Shown here piece after piece: positions 41,118 to 54,125 of a DNA stretch of 64,000 nt. This DNA comes from Phorcus lineatus (Eukaryota > Mollusca > Gastropoda > Trochida > Trochidae): the NCBI GenBank assembly GCA_921293015.1, contig OV121084.1:49201864-49265863 (forward strand). Direction: 5' to 3'. Within the stretch, counting starts at the first letter, position 1. Each line of letters opens with the position of its first letter. Under the pieces are notes generated by a model. It was not told the origin of the DNA. It searched no databases and worked only from the letters and a program-made list of their open reading frames with translations. Both the position numbers and the translations under genes were made by a program.

Positions 41118-43759
41118 AGAAACAATGTTTTATTTGAAGTGCTTTTTTAATTATTACCAAACTACATGTGATTGTCAGACGCCCTTGAAAGATTTTAGGG
41201 GATGAGTCAGAGTCAGAGTCGATAAAGTTGTTAATTGCGTTTAAAGTTTTCAATGTAAGGTAATGAGTGAATAGTTTAGCCGTTTAACACGTGGATGGTG
41301 CCATAAAAAATAGATGTATCAGGAAAGGGAGGAAAAAGGGCAGAAAAAATATTTTGAGAGAACGATAGCAGAATTTTATCGACCAAAGTTTCGGCTGACC
41401 ATTTGACCTGTTCAGCTATGTTCAGTAGTTCTTGTGGTCACGGATACCCCAACGCCACAAAGTACTGTGTGACGTTGAGGTCATGTAGCAGTCGACTCAA
41501 ACGTGTATCAGCAAAAATAGTCTTCTTCAGAAGACACAATTATCTGGCCTCCCAAGGGATTACAATAATTTTCATGAAATGAACCAATGCATTGTTGACA
41601 GTATTTGACTTATATCTAGTTAGATTCAAGCAATTTCAGCTCTTCAATTGTCATTTCCATGATTATTCAATTGCTGGAGTTTCTTGATTATTAGGGCATA
41701 CAATCTCGAAGCATCTACCTTGGCGAAAAGAAACGGAACGAAGTCACTTTCCAAAAAGATAAAACTTGTTTAACCATGGTTGAGAAATTGCTAACCCAAT
41801 TGCAGTTATTCTTAGTAATTTTCCAAAATACCGGCTTTTGAAGTCGAGCAGAATCTTTGCTATCCTCGCCTCATTTGGAAGGCCGTATTTTTCATGTGTG
41901 TTTTTCTTGACGATTTTGATCAGCACATGATAAAGAAAATAAAAAATGACGCCCTATTCTAGAACCTTTAAACGGAACTCGAGAAAGGCAAAGTATCTTG
42001 TTCCAAATACCAAAGATATTATTTTTTTCATAAAATGATATCTAATTGGACGTTACTAATATTCTCTATTTCCTTGACAAACACAATGTTTATCTCTTCG
42101 AATGAGGTAGAGTGTTAGGTGTACAATTTTCTACCCCAAGAGATGGTTTAAAGCTAGATGGTTAATTTCACATATAGAACAGATCTCATTTCCAAAAATA
42201 TATTTTTAAAAATTGATTATATATTTCGCATGATCGTTTAGATTTTTTCTAATTTTTTGATGGAAATTGTTATTTTTATTATTCAAAGGTTTAATTTTAT
42301 TTCTTTTCATCGAAAAAAAACCACATCGCGAATGTCTGTTCTTGAAACCATTGCAATGGAAATCACTTGATGCATGATTTTTTCAGAAAAAAGAAAACCA
42401 AATGTTGGTTTTTATAGATTTGATACTGGTTTTTATTCATCCATTATTAGGTTTTTGGCAACAAAGGAATTAACAAAATGTTTTCGATTTTCCCTTGTAT
42501 ACTGTGTAAAAAATAAAGCAAGCTTTGATCACATATTACGTGACTTATTTTACATTTCGACGAAGTGTTTCGAATCAAAATTTCATCTATATATTGCATC
42601 TTTTTTTCATCACAGATACCTAAACCTTCAAAAGCAAATTGTTCAAATGTATTCTGTCTTTGGTTTTTAAGGACACTATAGTTAAAAGTTAAAAGTTAAG
42701 TTAATTTTCCTTTATGCTCTCCAACAATCCAACTACAAAAGGGTTTTGATCTTAGTTCGTGCTGTTTTAGATTGAGGACATTACTTGGATATTGTTTCTT
42801 ATCACTAATCATCAGCCTCCGCTGTCGCGATATGTTTGTCAAGTGTCGAGACTCAATTTGCATATAAATGGTCTGGAGGGCGTTCAATGGAACCTTTTTC
42901 AATTTGGTTTCCTTCTTAACATTGTATATAGGTTTTCCAATGAGTTGGGTCATTTGGTTGACTTTAATCATTTAATGGAAGGATTATCAGGGTAATGAAG
43001 CTTGACAATAAATTTTGTATTCTTAGAGAGTCAAACACCGGAAGTAGTCTTACAAAGCTCCGTATATTTGATGCGAATCCTAAAACGGTTCATTAACATT
43101 GTAACGTTAGGTATTTTCTGAGCTAAAATAAGTACGGCACCATGTGATCCAATCTTAAGATGGCATGGGTTCCAGGAATTAAAAAGAAACACACTTAATA
43201 CATTTTATATATAACGGATATGCATTGTACGACATTTGAACTTTCGATGACATTTGAACTTTCGATAAAATGTAAGTACCGCTGCAATTATGCTACTTTA
43301 AGCATCTCACTAAATTCACACTCTAGTACATAATTCCCTGCATTCAAAAGCGCTACTTTTTCGGTGATGGTAGGTTAAATGTTTTAAGCTGTTGCAGAAT
43401 TGTTTAAAAATGAGAGAAAATTAATCATGATTATGAAAGATATTATTCTTATTATTTTTTTTCTTTCCTATGTAAAGCACAATAGTTCGTATTATGACTG
43501 AGAGGTCGTCTCATAGATTGTAATTATTTTCAGTGAATTCCAAATTATATTCAAAACAAGAAGTTTTAATGAAATGTCGTTTTTGATCATTTGAAGATAC
43601 CGGATTTGAAATAAACAAATATCTATTATCTAAGAAATATCTAAGAAATTAATATTTGAAAAAACTGGCCCTTTGAAAGAGTGATAATTCAATATATGCT
43701 TTTTGTAACATACATGCTGCCAGGCCAACAATATCATCAAAGGCGGTATTCTATAATCG
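41118..43759. other. Gene-free spacer
   Basis: AT-rich; ORFs up to 98 codons without motifs. A 17-bp direct duplication (ACATTTGAACTTTCGAT) occurs twice in a row at about 43231-43266, and GTTAAAA repeats near 42680. Nothing else is supported. Confidence 0.4.
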
Positions 43760-43765
43760 CAAAAC

Positions 43766-44475
43766 TATGGAAGCGCATTGCTGCCAACAGTGAGAAAAAT
43801 TTACAAAAGTTCTAATTAGATGATACTTTCATCTAATTAGATGATAGTTTCATCTAATTAAATGATAGTTTCAACTAATTAGATGATATTTTTATCTAAT
43901 TAGATATTACTTTCATCTAATTAGACATTAGTTTCTTCATTGTAATCAAAATGTAATTAGATGATACTTTCATCTAATTAGATGATACTTTCAACTAATT
44001 AGATGATAGTTTCAACTAATTAGATGATATTTTCATCTAATTAGATGATACTTTTATCTAATTAGATGATACTTTCAACTAATTAGATGATAGTTTCAAC
44101 TAATTAGATGATATTTTCATCTAATTAGATATTACTTTCATATAATTAGATGATACTTTCAACTAATTAGATAATATTTTCATCTAATTAGATTATATTT
44201 TCATCTAATTAGATGATACTTTCATAATAAAAGTATCATCTAATTAGATGTTGAATAGAATGATGGAACTAATGTCTAATTAGTTGAAACTATGATCTAA
44301 TTAGATGAAATATCATCTAATTAGATGAAACAATCATCTAATTAGTTGAAACTATCATCTAATTAGTTGAAACTATCATCTAATTAGACGAAAGTATCAT
44401 CTAATTAGATGAAAGTATCATCTAATTAGAACTTTAGTAAATTTTTCTCACTGCTGGCAGCAATGCGCTTCCATA
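43766..44475. mobile_element. 710-bp fold-back element with 21-bp TAATTA subrepeats
   Basis: The terminal inverted repeats begin TATGGAAGCGCATTGCTGCC, and the right end is the inverse, with 2 mismatches in the first 80 or so bases. Direct repeats CAAAAC (43760-43765 and 44476-44481) are a 6-bp target duplication. Inside, a 21-bp unit (CTAATTAGATGATACTTTCA type) repeats about 19 times in the left arm, and its inverse about 9 times in the right arm. The arms meet at a 7-base loop (44223-44229). The left arm (457 bp) is longer than the right (246 bp). No ORF. From memory, a 6-bp duplication with TAY ends fits the IS3EU group; this is tentative. It could form a very long hairpin. Confidence 0.85.
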
Positions 44476-44481
44476 CAAAAC

Positions 44482-46090
44482 TGAGTGTGTCTATTGCCAA
44501 GATGTTACATAATTTTAATACCAAATTCGAAACAAACGTTTGAGAAAAAATCACATAGCTGTAACTAGAAATTGAAATTTCACTTCGAAATGCACTTCGA
44601 AAGTCAATTGTAATCTGCTTGTGTCATACAGAATCTATCAATCAACCACTACATTTATCCATAAATCTATGTCCTTGTTTTACCAACGTTTAGAACAGTC
44701 CGGTTTTGTAGCCGAGAACAAATGCTGACGGTGCATTTTCTAAGAGCTGGTGTAAGTTTCAAGTGAAATAAACAACTCAGGTGAGAGTTGGATATACAGC
44801 TACCGTGCGTGTGAATTCGCTTCTGTGACGTCACTAGCCCACAATTCTTTGCCTTCAAAAGCCGTGTTACGTTTGTTCTATACGTACGTTGATGGTTTGA
44901 CGCTGGTGAGGGATATTTTTTCAAAATGAGAGAACATTAACCAGGAAGTATTTCCTATTTTTTCTATCCATTTCAAAAACACCATAAGGATTGTAGAGAA
45001 GTGTTTAATATAATGTTTTAGGGAAGATAATATATACTTAACTTTCATCTGATAATCATATAATTTAAGCCTTTCATCGTAATTCATTAAAAAGCTTTTA
45101 CATTACCAGTGGAAGGGTAGTTAACGAAAAAAATGCTAAGTCGTGACCTCAGTGCCCTGTAACAAAAGTTTGGTCAGCTTTTGACTTCAAGACTTGTATA
45201 TCTTGTAAATTCAGACACTTTTACATAAAATCTAAGGATAAAACGTTTTGACCTCTAAGATTAATAAATCAGGTCATCTGATGGACGTATAGCTAAACAC
45301 AATACAACACAATAAAGCAAGGCAGCTACTGAAATTGTTCAGCGGCAAGCGCTCATCCGGTAACATCACGGAGAATGAATATTGAAAGATGCTCATTCAT
45401 TATATTTGGACCTTACTCTCGTTCTAAATAAAAACAATTCAATAATGACAAATGCACATATCTCTCATAACATCAATTAAACTTTTGAAATCATGTGTGT
45501 CACAGCATTAGAAATTGATAGAACTACTTACTGCATCTATAAAGAGATTAATATTATTATCTTATTACAATTAGTTACCTACAGGAATACATTCACATAG
45601 AAACAAGGACAACAAATATTTTATGCAGATATAATTCACTTTATTTACTCTTACAAAATTGAATTTGGGATATAATTAATAAAGTTTTAGTTTGGTGTTT
45701 CAGTTGTCCAACCTTCGTAAAAATAGGGCAAGAAACCCACAAGCCCCATGTCGTTTTGGCTATGCAGTGTAATGAAATCCTAACTTAGTCACGTGATGGT
45801 TGCAACCTACATATGATACTGGATACGGCATCTTCTCACAAATAATCCATGCATGTTAAACAGTTTTTAGCGAAAGGTAAGGGTGCCAAAAAGGCATGTG
45901 GGATTCGAATCGACTTATATGCACTTGCGACAGGAGACAGCAGCTTGTTTTATAAAATACAAAGAATTTGGATGAAAGAGAGTTTAAATAGATATACATC
46001 TGTTATATAACTTTTGTCACCTCTTGAGACAGTTTCACGTCTATAGGCGTGCTTGTTTCTTATGAAAGGACTTTGGCGCTCAAAAAGATA
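44482..46090. other. Gene-free spacer before U3
   Basis: Contains one perfect CRE (TGACGTCA, 44826-44833). ORFs are short and without motifs. GGGATTCGAATC near 45901 resembles a pol III B-box but has no A-box partner. Confidence 0.4.
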
Positions 46091-48284
46091 TTTTAATTTA
46101 TTTAACCGAGAATGGCAGTTTTGATAGATTGTCTGAAATTTACTTCTCGCGGTGGCGTAAGTGATGACTTATGATGAACTTAATTAATGGTCACTCAATA
46201 ATTTTTGTCGACGCATGTGTTCTCCGGAGGATTTATCAGCGGTACAGCGTCTCCATTGACTGCTTAAATCAAGTGCATTCTGCATAAAGAGACTCCAGTG
46301 ATTTGAAGCTTGAAAGGAAATGTGTTCGAAGGGATATTTCTTAATAAGATATGGAAAAAGGGAAACATAATGGCATTTTCCCATTTACTATGGGGTAAAT
46401 GGGAGACCAAAGTGTACATATAATTCAGTTGAAAACCGTTTAATCACGTTCTTCTGCTCTGGCTATTTCAATCAGTCTAATATAAAGGATAAATGGATTT
46501 TAAAATGTAATCACTTCCAATGTTAAGTCATCCTTACTCTTTTAACTTTCAAACTTTCAATGTATATGTTAAGTAAGCCAACGGTTTAGTGTAATTCAAG
46601 TATGTTAATGCCCTCATCCTTATCCTTTGAAATAATGTGTTTTCACCGATATCTCATTTATTATAATTGTTATACGTGTGTGATTATTTACAACATTGTA
46701 TAACATTGCTTTACTGTTCAATGGGTCACACCTTTGATTGTTTTGATTATGCAAGCTGACTTATTCATGAGATTTCTGTGGGTTCCTGAATGTATATAAC
46801 AGGCTTATACACCTGAAACCACCAAGAATTCTGTACTCTATAATAGGCTTGGTGTAAGAAGGTCACCCTCTCAAATGCCCTGGTTTTTACAATTGACCTT
46901 CAGATCATTATGCTCTCTTGGACTAAATGCCTATTTCATCTAATAATTACTAACTAGACAACTATAGCAAATTGGTGTAATAACACTAAGGACTTTTTAG
47001 AATATATTTTGCTGGCTTATTGATATCATTTGATATCGTTTGATATTGTAAATATAAATTTGTATTAGCTTCATGTCGTTATTTTAAACTCTTTTTCTAT
47101 AAATTTAGGTATTAATTTAAAAATCTGTTTAGTTGTCTTATTGTGATTTATGAAAAACATAAGTATAAGAATATTTCTTCTCGAATTTCATTCTACCAAA
47201 AACGATTGGACCGTCCCTTTAAGGTTTAACATCCTCTTAGTAAACAAAGACATGAACCTCAGGTCTTTCTCAGAATTAACTAAGAGACGACAATTCATCA
47301 AATCATGAAAGAGCTTACAGTTGAAGTATATAAAATGTATATTACTGTTATAAAAGCCTTTGTTACTTAGCAGAGCGGAACTATAGAGAGGTCAAAGTTC
47401 AATATTATGTCTTCACAATGTACTTATGACGTTGTTCATTGAAGAACTCTGTTCATCATTGTGACAGGTTTAAGAGTGGTTTCCTTTAAATGACAAGTTA
47501 TGCTTGCGTTATTCATTCATGAGGTTACATTTTAAGCTCGACATGATGCATGAAAGGGATTTGTTGTATTTTCAAACTTAAATGTACAATGTATAAATGT
47601 TAAAGCTGAAGGATATTTTTTCAAACTCATGTTCAAGATTAGATACATATAATACGAGTTCGGAAAATGGTTTCAAAAGTTTCATTCGTTTTATGAAACT
47701 TTACTACATTCATATACATTTTCTCCAATAGAGCTTTATATCATTATACATTCATAACTTATTCAATACCTATTGTTTAAAATGTCATCATATTTAAACG
47801 CATTGGATATTTATATATCTATTTGAAAATAACTCAGAAAATGCAACCAAAAGTAGACTTGAAAGACGTGTCCAATATATAGAGGATACTAAACGACCTT
47901 CCATTTAATACTATTTTTATCAAACGAGTTAATGATTCAGTATAACACGAGTGTAATAACGGGCGAGTAATAACAGATAATGTAATGTTATCCTCATTTG
48001 TAAGCATATACATCTCAACATAATTATGAGGGATACAGTATCGGCATTTCTTTCAACAAATAGTTTATACGTATTCTAGATACACTCAACTAATCAAATT
48101 ACGTAAATGTTTATCACGTTTATCAAAACATAAATTGCTTATAGTAAGATTTTTTTTCAATTACCGTTTCATATATAAGTTTTTAAAATACAGTGCATTA
48201 TTTGAAATTATTTTAAATCACGATAAAGTCTTCCAGTTTTCTCCCACGTGGTAATTTAATTAAAATGATAATCTAAGCTTAAGC

Positions 48285-48535
48285 ACATTGACTGCGTAGC
48301 GTGAGCATCTCTGATGGTGTTTGTTTTTACTGCAGATAGGCGAACTTTGTGTGCTGGTGGTATTCTTAGCAGAGCGAATGTGGAGCCATGACGTCATGGA
48401 CGAAAAAGTACCAGTGCCAACTTGGATATTACGTAGACAACACACATAGCTCGCCTCAGTGACGTTGAGGCAGGAGACGTGTTGATCAAATTGCAATGAT
48501 GCAATTCGGCTGCTTTTGCATCAGACATTCCTGAA
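48285..48535. promoter_or_regulatory. Block A of U3: bZIP-type site cluster
   Basis: TGACGTCA lies at 48389-48396 within the 14-bp palindrome (48386-48399), then GGATATTACGTAGACA, then CAGTGACGTTG, then TTGCATCA at 48516-48523. The palindrome-to-TTGCATCA distance is 130 bp, six more than in U1 and U2. The minus-strand ORF (48528 to 48394) has 44 codons, so the indel keeps the frame. A CACGTG E-box at 48245-48250 lies 40 bp to the left. Confidence 0.5.
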
Positions 48536-49324
48536 ATATTTCTTGTGGTATTTGAAGGGTGGTAATTGTATTAACTAAACTATTAAATGAAATATCTTAC
48601 CCGAGTACGAAATCAAAATCTAATATTATGATGTTTAAATGACGTATCAGGTGAGGAATTACTAATTGAATTGATTCATACCTGTATATAAAATGGACAA
48701 TCTTAAGTTTATCCGAACGTATGTGTATTGCATCATGTATCAATAACGCAATGAATGACACTCATTAAAGTTAGTTGTCACTCGAAGAGCGTCGTGGTTG
48801 TATACATCCTGATGAGTTGAGACGGTAACTTGAGTGTTTGAAATGGATACCAACCATTTATAATGAATAATTACTACAAAGCATCATTTGGGGTTTTAAT
48901 TGCTAATCATTTTACTTTATACTTGTATTTTATCATTTTACTTCTGATAAGTAAAATATCTATAGATTAGAAATGAAATCAGTCCCTAATATAGCAAGAA
49001 GGTTAAGCGATACAACTGATGACCTGGAAAGAACACGACTTGTCTGAGATGATTAAGCAATCAACACATCTTGAAAGACACGTAACCGCTGATGATGCCA
49101 TTACATTTCTTTAAACAAAGTAAAGATTAAGGTAACCACCTACATTTTACTAAATAATACTTCCAAAATAAACGCCTACACGCCCCTTTTCAGTGTGACA
49201 GCTACTTTTGTTTAAGTAGGTGAAATGGTGCTATTTTGCGATTGTTGTTTTAAATAGTTTTGCTCAATTTTTTTTATGCTGAGGTTTACTTGTTTCTTGG
49301 CATACATGTATGTAGGTAATAGAG

Positions 49325-50010
49325 GCTGTTTACTTTCCAAAAGAACTCAAATGTTTATAAATAAACACATAGCTAATTTAGGGATATAGTGATAATACGA
49401 TTATGACAAGATAATATTTACATAGCATACAAGCGTAATGGACTGCGATGGGAATGACTGCTTAGACTAAGGTAAAAATATCCAGGTGGTGAATGTGTTT
49501 GAAGTAACACATATCGTTTGTGAACCTAGAGAGTTGATGATAAGAAAATCAGTTAAATTATATTATCATGGTTTATCTAGTTTGAGATTAGTATTTCAGT
49601 CATTTAACTCTATCAGATCTTTTCTACATGCAGTATACAACACGTATTGCATGTCTAGAAATTTTTATGTTGTGTTTTTCTGACCTATTCTAAAACTTTA
49701 CTGTGAAAGTGTTTATGTATACCCTTTTGTATTTTACATATTTTTTAGTATATTGACATATCAGCAATCATTAATATTATAAAATAAATTATATTTGCTT
49801 TACAAGGTCATATGAATATGTGAACAGCAATCGAATTTTTCGCGATTATGTTTTGAATCGGAATCGAACACATTTATAGCGCCTGATTGTTCTCTAGATT
49901 GTTTTCTACTTGTTTGATTTCTCCCCGCAATCCGCAAATTACATAGGTGACATCATATTCTGATGTCCCATCGACAGGTGTATAGGTGCCTGCCTAAGGG
50001 AACAACAACA
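49325..50010. repeat. Blocks D/E of U3
   Basis: 49325-49535 matches 22070-22290 (U2), with CATGTTTATAAATAAACAC-like and AATAATATTTAC-like runs. 49900-50010 is a weaker match to 22540-22680. A chance 65-codon ORF lies at 49486-49683. Confidence 0.5.
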
Positions 50011-50284
50011 GATGGCATCGATTATATAGATGTAAGAAAATTTAAATAATTTGAAAAGTTTTTTAATCATTTGTCATCTTTGCTAAATGTCCATATTTCT
50101 GCTGCTTGTTTCTAATCATCATGGAGAAAAAAATATATATATGTAAAACATAAAACGTGTAAACTTTTATAACAAATAATTGATTTACAAGTAGAATATC
50201 ATACAGTTATGTAATGTTTAGAATAGAAGCATGATTGTTTTAAGCATCAATTTAAAAATCGAAAACAAACAATTGAAATTGAAA

Positions 50285-50660
50285 ATGTAGCTTTTTAGCT
50301 GGAAAACTCAACAGCATAGTTCCCAGGCTCCCGATGAAATCGTTGGTAAGCTTCCAAGTAGTGTTCTCAACTTTGAACCGCACCGATTCCTTAGTCCATA
50401 AAAGTAGTGAGTGAGTCTGCCTAGAGAAAACTATTGCTCTCACGTCAGAGGAAGCAACCTTGGTAAATACAAACCATCGTCTTGGAATCAAAACAAAGAC
50501 ACTTACACCGCACGTGCCTGCTTCTGACAGAAAGCTGGCGAAACCATTATCAGCAGTTAACCTTATCCAATTCCTCTTCCGCCCACGTAATGCATTTTTC
50601 TGGTTGCCAGGTAACCACGAAGTAGCACTCCTGCCAAAGTTCAAGATCACAAGTTTCTGT
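50285..50660. promoter_or_regulatory. Block B of U3 with intact X-box-like dyad
   Basis: GTTGCCAGGTAAC at 50603-50615 is identical to U1 2625-2637. CCTTATCCA and CCCACGTAATGCAT also persist at the same spacing. A 146-codon minus-strand ORF (50692 to 50252) covers the block, but the same stretch in U1 and U2 has frame-breaking indels, so it is not taken as a gene. Confidence 0.45.
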
Positions 50661-50812
50661 GGGAAAAGCCAGCGCTGTCTATGCAATATCATGCGAGGAC
50701 TGGCTTGATAGAATACGTTTTCTTGAACAGATCTAGACGATTGAAAAACGGTTCCAGATAAAGCAGGGAAATGGTATCAACCTTAATTATACTAGAAGGG
50801 AACAGCAAGTGG

Positions 50813-50995
50813 TATCATTGATAGTTAGATTCCTGAACGATGCAACAACATAGTTTTATCATGGATAGTAAGGTTCCAGAATGATACAATATCATAGTTT
50901 TATCATTGATAGTCAGGATTCTAAATGATGCAATAGCATAGTTTTATCTTTGATAGTTTGGTTCCTGAATGATGCAATAGCAAAGTTGTAACATT
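50813..50995. repeat. 44-bp minisatellite, four copies, U3-specific
   Basis: Units start at 50813, 50857, 50901 and 50945, with a partial fifth from 50989. The period is 44 bp throughout. Each has a TATCATTGATAGT part and a GAATGATGCAATAGCATAGTT part. U1 (near 2865) and U2 (near 23507) have one copy of the core. Confidence 0.88.
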
Positions 50996-51534
50996 GAATG
51001 GTAAATTTGAATTTGATACATAAATAAAGTAAAAGTAGTCTTTTTGCTTGACGTATTATTTAAGTAGAGGCGAGGGTGAGTATCTATAAAGCGCACATTA
51101 TCATTAAAACGTTTAAGGTTTTAAAATCTAAACTGTTTGCATTTTAATGCTGAACAGTGTGGCGGACATATCTTTGAGCAATTACTTAATTTAGACTCAA
51201 GGAGTTCTACAATGCAAAACATAACGGGGTTGTGTCAAGAAAAGTTAGATCAAGATAAAATCGAATGTAGATTTTGCGACATTCCTCGTAAAGTTGAAAC
51301 CGTTGACTAAATTTCTGACAATGATATTGTAATTAAACTTGAGTAGAAAAATAAATACGTTTTTATCTTAATCTTATCATAATTCATTCCCGATGTTGAT
51401 TTAAAAATCGCCATTTGTGAAGTGAACAACATTAGATTTTCTTTAAGACGTTTAGAATGCTTAAACATTTTTACTTTTCTCTCCCACATTTATAAAATGG
51501 TATATGGATTTGTTCACTTCATTTAAAAAAAGGG

Positions 51535-51790
51535 TGGTTATAAGACTTTTTACGAATGCCATTCTAATAGAAAGTATCAAAGCATTCGATTGTTATCAAA
51601 TCTAGCGAACAATAGATTACATCTCTCATTGGTTAACGCTCACATTGATCATCAACACCCTTCACTCTTTCAACAAGGTATATATTATCCTGGCAGGCCT
51701 GCTCACTTCTTTCATATGTATTGCGTGGACGAAACTGCATGCCTACCACTCATGGTATATCCGTGTTCACTGATGTTACAGGCTTACAGG
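51535..51790. other. Block C of U3
   Basis: The counterpart of U1 4785-5040 and U2 24825-25120. The core CATTGATCATCAACACCCTT is unchanged in all three. The acceptor-like motif is missing and the donor position reads GTATAT. Confidence 0.35.
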
Positions 51791-52203
51791 CTTAAGAGAA
51801 TAAACGAGGAACGCGTCCTTATAAAATTAGGACAATAAAAATTGCTATTTCGGGATATATATATTTATTACTTATTTGCGTCAAAGCGCACTTGTATTCA
51901 TATTGTTTACATATCAATTCTTGTAGAATTAGCTTGATTCCACTTGTCAGAAGTGAATTTAAGTGGAATAAAGGCTTTATCCATTTAAAGAGTTTTATTA
52001 CCAAAACAAGAACAATTAAAAGATAAAACTAATAATTGATATATACAAAGAAAATAATTTTATTCCTAATCTTGTTAATGTGTCTACACAGACAGTATGT
52101 ATGGTCTGCTTTTCGCTGTTTTATTTGCTGTTTACAAATGCCTTTTTATATAAAATGATTTTAGGCAAAAACTCATAATAGGCATATTAATGTATTTCTA
52201 ATT

Positions 52204-52613
52204 TCAGGGACTTAGTACCTCAAAATTATCGAATTATAAGATCAACAATTTTCGATCAATTTTCTACGAATAAGAACTTTGATATTCAATCAGTTATGAA
52301 AAGCAGTATCTCTTTATTCGGGATCTTAGTACCTCAAAATATTCGTAGTATAAGATCAACAATTTTCGATCAATTTTCTACGAATAAGAACTTTGATATT
52401 CAATCAATTATGAAGAAGAGTATCTCTATATTCAGGATCATAGTATACCTTAAGATATTCGTAATATAAGATCAACAATTTTCGATCAATTTTCTACGAA
52501 TAAGAACTTTGATATTCAATCAGTTATGGAGAATATAATTTCTATATTCAGGGACTTAGAACCTCAAAATATTCGTAATATAAAATCAACAACTTTCGAT
52601 CAATTTTCTAAGG
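52204..52613 (+). repeat. 115-bp tandem repeat, about 3.6 copies
   Basis: GATCAACAATTTTCGATC recurs at 52240, 52354, 52470 and (diverged) 52584, a period of 114-116 bp. Copies are roughly 90 percent alike by eye. Each carries AATTTTCTACGAATAAGAAC. It is a local satellite directly after U3. Confidence 0.9.
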
Positions 52614-53449
52614 TTTCTAGGGTTAGAATATTGCAATGTGATACATGCAAGTGAATTTTACATGGAAACATAGTAAAGTCAGCTATGTTTTTAAAAAAAA
52701 AAACAATATTTATATATTCTTTAGTTTTATAGGTAAATAGTTTTCAACATTGATTATCGATATTTCCGCTGATTAAAGCATGAATCATTAAAAACTGTCA
52801 TTTTGCTAGAATATAGATAATTTTTCATTTTCGATTAGATAATTTCGATTCCTTCCAAATGTGAATGTCTTCTTCGGGTTTAAAGATGTACATTTGCATA
52901 TTTTGGGTTAATGTATATCAAAAAGGTTCTCCTATGGGTACACCGGCAATTATGTGAAATGGCATAAGGGCATATTTCAATGTTTAGTTATAAGCTGTCT
53001 CCTTATAGTGTAATTTGATGAGGTTAGGCTCTATTTCATGTGCCATACGTATTTCATTGACACTTTTACCCGAAAAACGGTATGACTGTCTTGCAATCAC
53101 GATTCTTATTTCAAACTCAAAAGCAGTGACGGCAAATGAATTAGTAAATAAAAGCGTTAACTGAATGTTTGATTTGATGCTGCAGTGTCTTCAATATGAT
53201 GTTTGTCAAAATTGTGTGTGCATTTAACCGCTATCTCTAGTACTTTGATCATATCCTGATACTCGTTTGTTACATGTTATCAGTTAGAGAAACCAGAAAA
53301 CAGCGGATTAATATTTACGTGATTTGCAATTTTATTGCTTACAAACGTTGTTATGTCAACATGGCCACACCTTTTGAGAGCACACCTAGGTATGTGCAAT
53401 TGATATTTGGTATTGTAGGTAAGTAAAAATACAAATTACAAATCAATAA
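52614..53449. other. Gene-free spacer
   Basis: AT-rich; nothing identified. Confidence 0.4.
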
Positions 53450-54125
53450 ATATATATATCATTTCTCAATTGTAAAGTCGTTGAAGTCACCTTAACATTT
53501 ATTGTATCATATCTCAAACCGTCATAAATATCACCAACTCTGTCGTCTGAAGATGTTGTTTTGACTGCCCTAAATATCACTTGTGATAAAATATGCCGAA
53601 TATCATAAATGTCACACATGGTCAAACTATGTCAAATGCGATCATTGCTTTCAGCGTGCTTGTGTTGAGTAAATATCTCGAATCAGTCAGAGCATTTCTC
53701 TGGTTGTATACAATACTTATACTGCCTATTTAGATTGTTTACTAATGTCGTGTACAGTTATGAACATCTACTCTATAAATTACGTAAATTTATTAGTCAA
53801 AATATTGGATGTTTGTTAAGAAAGGTTATGTATTTCATTCATCCATTTTACAATATCTACATTTGTGAACCATCAAAAGCTATTGTTGTTGTTTAAACTG
53901 TCCTAAATCATTAAAAATAATATATATATATATATATCATTAATGTCACACCTGATAAAAGTATGTCACATGTCAACATTGCTATGAACAAGCTTATGTT
54001 GAGTAGATATGTCTCAATGTCTATTGACTATTTCTCTGGTTGTATGTACCACTTATATCGCTTACTGAAAGAACTTACTATGGTCACTTAGTAATGTACA
54101 CATGTCCATCAGACTAAAAGAAAGT
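53450..54125. repeat. Two-copy tandem duplication, about 335 bp
   Basis: Anchors recur at an offset of about 334-336: ATGTCACAC (53609, 53943), TGTTGAGTA (53664, 53998) and TTTCTCTGGTTGTAT (53695, 54031). The second copy has a (TA)n tract at 53920-53938. The copies are diverged, so the duplication is old. No function seen. Confidence 0.7.

Larger units (their letters stand above)
46095..51840. repeat. Tandem segmental copy U3
   Basis: The third copy, more diverged and compact. Recognisable anchors: 46110-46235 (U2 16670-16790), 47370-47560 (U2 17700-17900), block A at 48285-48535, D/E at 49325-50010, B at 50285-50995, 51120-51250 (U2 24320-24440) and C at 51535-51790. It lacks the 2.04-kb element and both SINEs of U2. 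Homology fades after about 51840. The spacing of block A between copies is about 20.1 kb (U1-U2) and 27.6 kb (U2-U3). No gene is supported. Parts not listed separately are AT-rich and featureless. Confidence 0.68.

Noticed and set aside
43800..44430. CRISPR-like array of short regular repeats
   Set aside because: Units are contiguous with no unique spacers, invert at the centre, and sit in an animal-type fold-back transposon with TIRs and a target duplication.
45890..45920. Second tRNA-like element with GGGATTCGAATC
   Set aside because: No A-box or D-arm at the needed distance and no tail or target duplication.
50252..50692. 146-codon minus-strand ORF in block B of U3
   Set aside because: U1 and U2 have the same DNA with frame-breaking indels and stops, so the frame is not conserved and is taken as chance.
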